DNA of 64,000 bases, taken from contig CBFHKX010000001.1 in the NCBI GenBank assembly GCA_965656535.1, forward strand, positions 434,001 through 498,000, read 5' to 3'. Source of the DNA: Lishizhenia sp965656535 (GTDB lineage Bacteria > Bacteroidota > Bacteroidia > Flavobacteriales_D > Crocinitomicaceae). Made by a program: the position numbers and the translations under genes. This document shows, one piece after another, positions 28,389-35,614 of the stretch. The notes beneath the pieces were generated by a model. That model worked only from the letters and a program-made list of their open reading frames with translations, was not told the DNA's origin and searched no databases. The number at the start of each line of letters is the position of its first letter. Within the stretch, counting starts at the first letter, position 1.

Positions 28389-29210
28389 CTATATCAGTAC
28401 TTCTTCTTCAATTACTTTGTCAAAAAACTCTGAAACTGTTTTGGCTTGTGCTTCTTCTGGTGCAAAGTCTAATTTATGACAAGTAGCTTCTTCGTAGGCT
28501 TTTGCTAACTCTCCTTCAATAACTTCACTACCTAAAACAACACCATCTGCGTGTTTCATAGCCGTTTTATTCAAACTATTAAAACTGCCGTCTTTTAAGT
28601 CAGCAATGGTTTCATCGTCGAATCCTTCAAATTTAAGCTTCTCGTCAAACCTGTTGTCCCAATTTTTGTTAAACTCATTATCATACACCGAATAAACAAC
28701 TTTTGCATCAGAAAAATGTGGGTCATTCGCATAAATCTTCTTGATGTATAAAGGCATCAAAGAAGTCATCCAACCATGACAATGGATAACATCTGGTTTC
28801 CAACCTAATTTTTTAACAGTTTCTAAAACTCCTCTGCAAAAGAACATAGAACGCTCGTCATTATCATCGAAGTATTCTTCTTTTGCATCAGTTAAAACGT
28901 GCTTTCTTTTAAAATATTCTTCGTTATCTATAAAATATACCTGCATTCTTGCAGTTGGGATAGAAGCAACCTTAATGATTAATGGATGATCGTTGTCATC
29001 AATAATCAAGTTCATACCAGACAAACGGATTACTTCGTGTAATTGGTGTCTACGTTCGTTAATCACTCCAAATCTTGGCATAAAAACGCGGATTTCTTTT
29101 CCACTTTCCTGCACCCCTTGAGGTAACTTTCTTGCTGTATTAGCTAATTCTGACTTCGGTAAAAATGGTGCTATTTCTTGCGAAACAAAAAGGATTCTTT
29201 TTTTCTCCAT
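28389..29210 (-). CDS. Glycogen/starch synthase-like protein, catalytic N-terminal domain only
   Basis: 273 residues from ATG 29210; the longer frame from 29297 would overlap the promoter. RILFVSQEIAPFLPKSELA and KPDVIHCHGWMTSLMPLYIK match the N-terminal Rossmann domain of GT5 glycogen synthases. The usual C-terminal GT-B half is absent, so sugar-nucleotide binding there is missing; whether it is an active glucosyltransferase is doubtful. It abuts the DUF4270 gene and is divergent from panC. Confidence 0.8.
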   Translation of the reverse strand: MEKKRILFVSQEIAPFLPKSELANTARKLPQGVQESGKEIRVFMPRFGVINERRHQLHEVIRLSGMNLIIDDNDHPLIIKVASIPTARMQVYFIDNEEYFKRKHVLTDAKEEYFDDNDERSMFFCRGVLETVKKLGWKPDVIHCHGWMTSLMPLYIKKIYANDPHFSDAKVVYSVYDNEFNKNWDNRFDEKLKFEGFDDETIADLKDGSFNSLNKTAMKHADGVVLGSEVIEGELAKAYEEATCHKLDFAPEEAQAKTVSEFFDKVIEEEVLI

Positions 29211-29235
29211 ATAGAGTTCTTGGTAAATTTGATTA

Positions 29236-29266
29236 CAAAAATATATAAAAAAAAGCTGAAATTCAA
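29236..29266 (-). promoter_or_regulatory. Putative promoter of the glycogen-synthase-like operon
   Basis: On the minus strand TTG (29266-29264) and TATTTTTG (29243-29236) match the flavobacterial -33 and -7 elements with a 20-bp spacer; the ATG follows about 26 bp further on. Confidence 0.55.
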
Positions 29267-29276
29267 CAAAAAAGAA

Positions 29277-29284
29277 TAGATTTG
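29277..29284 (+). promoter_or_regulatory. Putative -7 promoter box of panC (TAGATTTG)
   Basis: TAGATTTG fits TAnnTTTG, 32 bp before the panC start. No clear -33 element is visible. Confidence 0.4.
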
Positions 29285-29316
29285 CCCGATTACACACTTC
29301 GTAAATACTAGAAAAA

Positions 29317-30162
29317 TTGCTTGTTTTAGAAACGCTAAGTGCTGTTCAACAATCGTTGAAAACGGCAATACAGACAAATAAAAAAATTGGATTTGTGCCC
29401 ACAATGGGAGCCTTACACGAAGGCCATCTAAGTTTAATAACCAAAGCCAAAGAAACGTGCGATCTTGTTGTTGCCAGTATTTTCGTGAATCCAACTCAAT
29501 TTAATAACCCTGCAGATTTAGATAAGTATCCAAGAATGCCAGAGAAAGATGCAGCTTTATTAGAAAGCGTTGGGTGCGATTTCTTGTTCTTACCCATTAC
29601 AAACACCATTTATCCAGAAGGATACGAGCACCTGAAAATGGATTTATCTCCGTTGGATGAGGTGATGGAAGGGAAATATAGACCTGGACATTTTGCAGGT
29701 GTAATTGATGTGGTTTCTCGGTTCTTTGATATTGTAAAACCCACGCACGCTTTTTTTGGCAGAAAAGATTTTCAACAGGTTATGATTATTAAATACATGA
29801 CCAAGAAATTAAACTTACCAATTGAAATAGTGGTTGGTGATACCATAAGAGAGCAGAGCGGTTTAGCAATGTCTTCAAGAAATTTACGACTTTCAGAACA
29901 ACAAAAGCAACAAGCAACTGTTATTTATGAAACCTTAAGTTTTGGTAAAGAGATGGCGCCGTTTTTATCTCCGCAAGAAGTGCTTATAGAAATGATTTCT
30001 ATTATAGAAGCATCTACCTTAGAGTTGGAGTACTTAGAAATTGTGGATGCAGAAACCTTGTTGCCCTTAACTGATTTTTGGTTACCCGGAGCTACAGCTT
30101 GTGTTGTAGCGTACTGCGGAGAAGTAAGATTAATTGATAATTTAGAATTGGTTACAGCATAA
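29317..30162 (+). CDS. panC: Pantothenate synthetase
   Basis: 281 residues. FVPTMGALHEGHLSLI holds the ATP-binding HxGH-type motif; FGRKDFQQ and the KMSSS-like SGLAMSSRNLRLS are present. It ligates pantoate and beta-alanine. The start is a TTG: an in-frame stop lies upstream, no ATG exists before the conserved N-terminus, and the TTG gives the family's usual length before GFVPTMG. Its stop overlaps the next ATG (TAATG). Confidence 0.95.
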   Translation: MLVLETLSAVQQSLKTAIQTNKKIGFVPTMGALHEGHLSLITKAKETCDLVVASIFVNPTQFNNPADLDKYPRMPEKDAALLESVGCDFLFLPITNTIYPEGYEHLKMDLSPLDEVMEGKYRPGHFAGVIDVVSRFFDIVKPTHAFFGRKDFQQVMIIKYMTKKLNLPIEIVVGDTIREQSGLAMSSRNLRLSEQQKQQATVIYETLSFGKEMAPFLSPQEVLIEMISIIEASTLELEYLEIVDAETLLPLTDFWLPGATACVVAYCGEVRLIDNLELVTA

Positions 30163-30743
30163 TGTTTACAGGCATAGTAGAAAGTTTAGGAGAAGTTAAG
30201 CATATAGAAAAAGAACAAGAAAACGTGCACTTTACACTTTCTTGTGATTTTACAAACGAGCTTAAAATAGACCAAAGTTTAGCACACAACGGATGCTGTT
30301 TAACCGTTGTTGCTATTAATGATACTGAGTATACCGTTACTGCTATACAAGAAACTTTGGATAAAACTAACCTTGGTGATTGGCAAGTGGGCGATAAAGT
30401 AAACCTAGAACGCTGCATGCAAATGAATGGTAGACTAGACGGACACATTGTACAAGGACACGTAGATACAAAAGGTACATGTACGGCTATTGAAAACCAA
30501 GAAGGGAGCTGGAAATTTACGTTTGACTATACATCTCCAGACGTAACGGTAGAAAAAGGTTCTATTACTATCAATGGAACAAGTTTAACGGTTGTAGATT
30601 CTAAACCCAATCAATTTAGTGTTTGTATTATTCCTTACACCTATGAGTTTACTAATTTTCATCAACTGAAAATAGGCGATAGCGTTAATTTAGAGTTTGA
30701 TATTATTGGGAAATACGTAGCGAAATTGATAGGGAAAGTTTAG
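30162..30743 (+). CDS. ribE: Riboflavin synthase, alpha chain
   Basis: 193 residues with two lumazine-binding repeats. It begins with the invariant MFTGIVESLG, and NGCCLTV (first barrel) and INGTSLTVV (second barrel) are the ligand-site motifs. It dismutates two 6,7-dimethyl-8-ribityllumazine molecules to riboflavin. It is translationally coupled to panC by a one-base overlap. Confidence 0.95.
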   Translation: MFTGIVESLGEVKHIEKEQENVHFTLSCDFTNELKIDQSLAHNGCCLTVVAINDTEYTVTAIQETLDKTNLGDWQVGDKVNLERCMQMNGRLDGHIVQGHVDTKGTCTAIENQEGSWKFTFDYTSPDVTVEKGSITINGTSLTVVDSKPNQFSVCIIPYTYEFTNFHQLKIGDSVNLEFDIIGKYVAKLIGKV

Positions 30744-30878
30744 GTTGATGCGATGAGTTTTTTTCTTTTAAGATTAAAACTGTTCTTCTGATTTCAAGAA
30801 ATATTTGTTTTTCATATGATAAACGATTAGATTTATGTGATTGATAGTCAAATAGATTGTTAACACTATCAATCAAAG

Positions 30879-31598
30879 ATGCTAAAACAATTCACAAAAA
30901 CTAACTATCATAAAACTTTAAAAATTGTAACAGTTCTTAGTCTTTTTTCTCAATTATTAATAGCACAGATACCAATAGGAGAGAACATTAATGGTTGGGT
31001 TCAAATAAGTAATTTACATGTAGATTATCACTATTCAGATGGCTCACCTGAGCCACCTATCTTAAAAGCCATCCTAACGAGTGATTGGCCTTTTTATTAT
31101 CCTCGGATTAGAACAGATGTTGTTTATGAACAAGATACAAACTTTTGTAATATCTATATAAAAGATTGTTTTTATAGTCAAGGTTGGATTATTGATTTTG
31201 AATATCAGCAATATATGTTAGGAATAAGTGTTGGTGAAATAACTGTTCTAAATATATATACTGATACAAACACAGTTTCAAATGGAGGAGCTTGTGCAAT
31301 GCAAAACTTTTATGGTTTAATAAAATCAGACACTATACCAGCATTTTACCTAAATACTGAGACCAATGAAGATATCAGAATTAGTCTTTATCCCAACCCT
31401 GCAACTTCACAACTAAATATTAAGGTTAACAATTCTGCTTTAATTGAGTCTGTAGTAATTAAAGCTACGGACGGTACTACCGTTTTAGAGCAAAAAGAAA
31501 CAGAAAAAATTCCTATTTCGCATTTAGCTGCTGGTGTGTATTTTGTAAATGTGCGTTATGATAATAGGGTTATAACCAAGAAATTTGTGAAGGAGTGA
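30879..31598 (+). CDS. Secreted protein with T9SS sorting domain (239 aa)
   Basis: The N-terminus has a basic stretch and a hydrophobic core (TLKIVTVLSLFSQLLIAQ) consistent with a signal peptide. The middle (about 35-165) is beta-rich with DFEYQQYMLGISVGE and matches no family I know. The C-terminal 75 residues are a T9SS type A domain (ISLYPNPATSQLNI.. AAGVYFVNV.. ITKKFVK). GC-rich repeats follow its stop. Confidence 0.75.
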   Translation: MLKQFTKTNYHKTLKIVTVLSLFSQLLIAQIPIGENINGWVQISNLHVDYHYSDGSPEPPILKAILTSDWPFYYPRIRTDVVYEQDTNFCNIYIKDCFYSQGWIIDFEYQQYMLGISVGEITVLNIYTDTNTVSNGGACAMQNFYGLIKSDTIPAFYLNTETNEDIRISLYPNPATSQLNIKVNNSALIESVVIKATDGTTVLEQKETEKIPISHLAAGVYFVNVRYDNRVITKKFVKE

Positions 31599-31599
31599 G

Positions 31600-31662
31600 T
31601 TACTCCTTCGTAGTCATCCTCCGCCCGCCCTTCAGGCGAACACCTCCTTCAACAAGGAGATA
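31600..31662. repeat. REP-like GC-rich palindromic cluster
   Basis: Short palindromes follow each other: CGCC/GGCG around CTTCA and CTCCTT/AAGGAG around CAAC. The stretch is much richer in GC than its surroundings and resembles intergenic repeats of the CCTCCGCC..CTTCAGGCG type. Confidence 0.5.
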
Positions 31663-31697
31663 TAAAAAAAAGAGGAAACCACAATTGATTTCCTCTT
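31663..31697 (-). terminator. Rho-independent terminator of the queA operon
   Basis: A perfect 9-bp stem (AAGAGGAAA / TTTCCTCTT) with a 10-nt loop is followed on the minus strand by eight or more T. It probably also stops the convergent T9SS gene. Confidence 0.88.
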
Positions 31698-31720
31698 ATC
31701 TATTTCTTTATCGTTGTTGC

Positions 31721-32770
31721 TTATAAAATCAACATTGCATCACCGTAAGAGTAGAATTTATATTTCTCTTTAACGGCTACTTCGTAAGCTTCTTTCATTA
31801 AATCGTGTCCCATAAATGCGCTTATCATCATCAATAATGTAGAAGATGGTGTATGGAAGTTTGTAATCATTGCATCGGCAATAGAAAACTCGTAAGGAGG
31901 GAAAATGAATTTATTTGTCCACCCAGAAAACGGTTTTAATGTACTTTCTGTTGATACAGACGTTTCTACAGCACGCATAGAAGTTGTACCAATTGCAATA
32001 ACCTTCTTTTTATTCAGTTTTGCATTGTTTACTTTATCTGCACACTCTTGGGTAATAATGGCCTGTTCAGAATCCATTTTATGTTTAGTGAGATCTTCTA
32101 CTTCAACGGGTCTAAACGTACCCAATCCGATATGTAGCGTTAGCTCTGCAAAATCTACACCTTTAATTTCTAAGCGCTTAAGTAATTCTCTAGAAAAGTG
32201 TAAGCCAGCGGTTGGCGCTGCTACTGCACCTTCTTCACTTGCGTAAATGGTTTGGTAACGTTCTTCGTCTGTTGGTTCTACTGGGCGCTGAATGTACTTA
32301 GGTAACGGAGTTTCTCCTAGTTCTGTAATTTTTTGTTTAAACTCTTCGTAAGAACCGTCAAATAAGAAACGCAAAGTTCTACCTCTAGAAGTAGTGTTGT
32401 CAATTACTTCGGCAACTAAAGATTCATCTTCTCCGAAGTAAAGTTTGTTTCCAATTCTAATTTTTCTTGCAGGATCTACTAAAACATCCCAAAGTAAACT
32501 TTCTCTGTTTAATTCACGTAATAAGAAAACCTCGATTTTAGCACCAGTTTTTTCTTTATTACCGTACATTCTTGCAGGAAAAACCTTCGTGTTATTTCTT
32601 ATCATGATATCACCTTCATCCACATAGTCGATAATATCTTTGAATAACTTATGTTCAATTTTTCCTGTTTCGCGGTGTATTACCATTAAACGAGATTCAT
32701 CTCTGTTATCACTAGGATGTTCAGCAATTAATTCTTCTGGTAAATCGAAGTCGAACTCCGAAAGTTTCAT
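31721..32770 (-). CDS. queA: tRNA preQ1(34) S-adenosylmethionine ribosyltransferase-isomerase
   Basis: 349 residues from ATG 32770; the TTG six codons upstream is less likely. It begins MKLSEFDFDLPEELIAEHP and contains AAPTAGLHFS and FHTPSSTLLMMISAFMG, all diagnostic. It adds the epoxycyclopentanediol ring in queuosine synthesis on tRNA. It is last in the ftsX-DUF3098-uppP-truB-queA run and is followed by a terminator. Confidence 0.96.
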   Translation of the reverse strand: MKLSEFDFDLPEELIAEHPSDNRDESRLMVIHRETGKIEHKLFKDIIDYVDEGDIMIRNNTKVFPARMYGNKEKTGAKIEVFLLRELNRESLLWDVLVDPARKIRIGNKLYFGEDESLVAEVIDNTTSRGRTLRFLFDGSYEEFKQKITELGETPLPKYIQRPVEPTDEERYQTIYASEEGAVAAPTAGLHFSRELLKRLEIKGVDFAELTLHIGLGTFRPVEVEDLTKHKMDSEQAIITQECADKVNNAKLNKKKVIAIGTTSMRAVETSVSTESTLKPFSGWTNKFIFPPYEFSIADAMITNFHTPSSTLLMMISAFMGHDLMKEAYEVAVKEKYKFYSYGDAMLIL

Positions 32771-32815
32771 TTTATCCAAATCGTACAATTTTTGAGGACG
32801 ACAAAGTTAGCAATT

Positions 32816-33517
32816 TTAATCCGGAGTAGAAAGCGTTGTTTGCGCTATTGTCTCTATCCAATCATCTACTGTTTTTGCGTCTTTAATGTTAAATTCTCCA
32901 GACTGTGTACGTCTGAGTGCAATTAAAGTTGCACCGCTATTTACTTTCTTTCCAAAATCTGCAGCAAAAGAACGAATATAGGTTCCTTTCGTGCATTTTA
33001 TTTCAAAATCTACCTCTGGGAAACGAGTAGTATCAATATTTAAACTTGCAATGTTTATTATGCTTTTGCGCATTTCTACTGCTTCACCTTTCCTTGCACT
33101 TTCGTAGGCGCGTTTGCCATCTATTTTTTTGGCAGAGAAAACAGGTGGAGTTTGCAATTGTTCTCCTAAAAAAGTAAGTGCGGTTTGCTCTAAAATTTCT
33201 TTTGTTAGATGATCTGTAGGATACTCGCCGTCGAACTCTGTTTCTAAATCAAAACTAGGTGTGGTTTTACCAAATAATATAGTACCTGTGTAGGTTTTAT
33301 CATCTGCCATTAGTTCCATACTCTGTTTAGTAGCTTTACCTGTACAAATAACGAGTAAACCTGTTGCTAATGGGTCTAACGTACCGGCATGACCAACCTT
33401 AAATTTTTTTTGATTATAAAGCTTTCTAAGTTGCCATCTAAGCTTGTTAACCACGTCAAAACTTGTCCAGTTCAAAGGTTTGTCAACCAACAATATTTCA
33501 CCTGCTTTAAAATCCAT
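32816..33517 (-). CDS. truB: tRNA pseudouridine(55) synthase
   Basis: 233 residues from ATG 33517, whose A is the last base of the uppP stop (TAATG). GHAGTLDPLATGLL carries the catalytic aspartate, and KCTKGTYIRSFAADFG is the second conserved block. It isomerises U55 in the T-loop of tRNAs. The frame extends upstream, but the overlap and the conserved N-terminus (GEILLVDKPLNWTSFDVV) fix the start. Confidence 0.96.
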   Translation of the reverse strand: MDFKAGEILLVDKPLNWTSFDVVNKLRWQLRKLYNQKKFKVGHAGTLDPLATGLLVICTGKATKQSMELMADDKTYTGTILFGKTTPSFDLETEFDGEYPTDHLTKEILEQTALTFLGEQLQTPPVFSAKKIDGKRAYESARKGEAVEMRKSIINIASLNIDTTRFPEVDFEIKCTKGTYIRSFAADFGKKVNSGATLIALRRTQSGEFNIKDAKTVDDWIETIAQTTLSTPD

Positions 33518-34320
33518 TATATAAAAAACGCGTAAGTAACGGCAAAAATACCAGCTATACCACAATAGATAGCAAAAGAAGTTAATTTGGCTTTCTTAAC
33601 AAGTGCAATCATCCATTTACAGGCAACTAAACCAGTAAAAAAGGCAACAACAAAACCAATTAATAAAGGTAAAATTTCCATAGTTTGTGGTTCTTCTAAA
33701 TAATCTAACCCTTTTTTGGCTACTGCACCTAAAATTAACGGTAGTACCATTAAAAAAGAAAATTTGGCCATTTTTTCTCTGTTTACACCTAATAAAATAC
33801 CTGTGGCAATAGTTGCACCAGATCTAGAGATACCAGGAAGTAAAGCAATAGCCTGTGCTACACCAATTATAAAAGCGCTTTTACTGTTAAGGTCTTTGGT
33901 TTGATTTTTAGATTTTTCTGTAAAGTAGAGTAGTAGTGCTGTAACTAGTAAACAAGCTCCAACAATTAATAAACCGTAATATTGGTTATCTGCGGTGGTT
34001 ATTTGTTCTATGTAATCATCTAGTTTTAAGCCTACAATTGCAGCAGGAATCATACTTAACACGATTAACCAAGAAAACTTGGTTTCTGCATTGTTTTTAA
34101 ACTGAAACAAGCCTTTAAAAATTTGTACGATGTCTTTTCTAAAAATTACAACGGTACTAAGGGCAGTTGCAAGGTGCAAAACAATTGAGAAGAGGAGTGG
34201 TTCTTCTGAGAATTTATTCATTACAACTTGTCCCAAAAAAATATGCCCACTACTAGAGACGGGCAAAAATTCTGTTAATCCTTGAATTAAACCAAGGATA
34301 ATTGCTTCTAAAATATCCAT
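33517..34320 (-). CDS. uppP: Undecaprenyl-diphosphatase
   Basis: 267 residues with about eight membrane helices. EAIILGLIQGLTEFLPVSSSGH and LPGISRSGATIATGI are the two active-site motifs of the BacA/UppP family. It recycles undecaprenyl pyrophosphate for cell-wall synthesis at the inner membrane and is a known bacitracin-resistance factor in other bacteria. It is coupled to truB. Confidence 0.96.
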   Translation of the reverse strand: MDILEAIILGLIQGLTEFLPVSSSGHIFLGQVVMNKFSEEPLLFSIVLHLATALSTVVIFRKDIVQIFKGLFQFKNNAETKFSWLIVLSMIPAAIVGLKLDDYIEQITTADNQYYGLLIVGACLLVTALLLYFTEKSKNQTKDLNSKSAFIIGVAQAIALLPGISRSGATIATGILLGVNREKMAKFSFLMVLPLILGAVAKKGLDYLEEPQTMEILPLLIGFVVAFFTGLVACKWMIALVKKAKLTSFAIYCGIAGIFAVTYAFFI

Positions 34321-34331
34321 ATATGTTGAGC

Positions 34332-34592
34332 TTAATCTACTTTATTTTTGGACTTTTTAGATTTTTTCATAATTCCATAAATGATTACAACATAACCCAA
34401 AACAATGAGTATAGGTGCCAATGTAATGCGAACATGAGAGAATAATTCATCTGCATTAAATTCGTTTGGGTCTTCGGCTGCTCCTCCAATCATGAGGACA
34501 AAACCAATTACATTAAGAGCTAAACCAATTAGTAAGTAGGTATAGTTTTCTTTTGAGAATACAAATGCGTTGTTGCTATCTTCCGTTTTCAT
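34332..34592 (-). CDS. DUF3098 small membrane protein
   Basis: 86 residues, two membrane helices (about 17-36 and 55-74), ending in a lysine-rich cytosolic tail. NYTYLLIGLALNVIGFVLMIGG and ITLAPILIVLGYVVIIYGIM fit DUF3098. It lies between ftsX and uppP, an order common in Bacteroidetes. Role unknown, probably envelope-related. Confidence 0.85.
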   Translation of the reverse strand: MKTEDSNNAFVFSKENYTYLLIGLALNVIGFVLMIGGAAEDPNEFNADELFSHVRITLAPILIVLGYVVIIYGIMKKSKKSKNKVD

Positions 34593-34601
34593 AAGGCTAA
34601 A

Positions 34602-35495
34602 TTAATATAAATCATTGAGACTCTTGCGCAAATATTTGTTAAGAGCGAACCAAGTAGAGAACACACTAATAAAAATTCCTATAGCTAGTAATGCGCCAAA
34701 TAATAAAAGGAAGGTGAAAAGTCCGTAAGTAACAGTAAGTTCTTGGAAGTAATTTTTTGCAGTAAAGAAAGCAGCCATTAGTAGGGCCATACCTATAATG
34801 GTTGAGAGTATACCTTGTAAAATAGATTGCCAAATAAAGGGCTTGCGAATAAAGCTAGATTTTGCTCCAACTAATTGCATTGTTTTAATTGTAAAACGTT
34901 TACTGTAAAGTGCTAATCTTATTGTGTTGTTAATGATCGCAAAAGCTACTATGGTTAGTAAAATACCGATTACGGCAAAAATGTATGCCCATCTTAAAAA
35001 ACCCAAGTTTACGTTTTTCACATCTTCAACAGGATAATTTACTTCGCTTACCTTTTCAGTAAATTGTTTGAGAAGTTTAATTTTTAAGTTAGCTAAGCCT
35101 TCGGTATTAGCTACTGTTGCTTTTGGATTAAAAGTGATGGATGCAGGGAAAGGACTTTCACCATCATAAATTTCTTTAATTTCTTCTATTTGGGAGGAAT
35201 TCTCATCTTTAAAAACTGCCAAAGCTCTATCTGGAGAAACAAACCAAACCGTTTTAATTTCTTCAAATGCTTTAAGTTCTTGTTCTACTAGTTTTATATC
35301 GGCATCGTTTAATTCGGGATTAAAGAATACGTCTATTTCAATCTTTTCTTTGGCAGAATTTTGAAGGTTTTCTAAGCCCAAATAAGCACCAATTAGTAAG
35401 CCTAGCATAAACAATACAAGCGAAATACCAATAATTACAGAAACAAAGCTAGTTTGTAGACCTCTTTTACTATATTTTACTGCACCTGTGCTCAT
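34602..35495 (-). CDS. ftsX: Cell division ABC transporter permease FtsX
   Basis: 297 residues. Four membrane helices (about 15-40, 168-193, 220-245, 265-288) with a periplasmic domain between the first two, as in FtsX. TIRLALYSKRFTIKTMQLVGAKSSFIRKPF is the conserved coupling loop. With FtsE it controls septal peptidoglycan hydrolases; ftsE is not adjacent here. First gene of the run to queA. Confidence 0.92.
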   Translation of the reverse strand: MSTGAVKYSKRGLQTSFVSVIIGISLVLFMLGLLIGAYLGLENLQNSAKEKIEIDVFFNPELNDADIKLVEQELKAFEEIKTVWFVSPDRALAVFKDENSSQIEEIKEIYDGESPFPASITFNPKATVANTEGLANLKIKLLKQFTEKVSEVNYPVEDVKNVNLGFLRWAYIFAVIGILLTIVAFAIINNTIRLALYSKRFTIKTMQLVGAKSSFIRKPFIWQSILQGILSTIIGMALLMAAFFTAKNYFQELTVTYGLFTFLLLFGALLAIGIFISVFSTWFALNKYLRKSLNDLY

Positions 35496-35540
35496 AACAC
35501 GAAAATAGAAATAATATTACTCATTATCCTATAAAAAGTA

Positions 35541-35572
35541 AAAAAGCGCTCTTTTAAAAGAAGCGCTTTTTT
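35541..35572. terminator. Rho-independent terminator between ftsX and the TonB receptor
   Basis: Inverted repeat AAAAAGCGCT / AGCGCTTTTT with a T run on either strand. It lies downstream of the TonB-receptor gene only after transcription through 35573-35614, and directly upstream of ftsX, insulating the two minus-strand units. Confidence 0.88.
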
Positions 35573-35614
35573 ATTCTTAATTATCTGCTATTTGAACAGT
35601 ATAGCTTTTTTATA

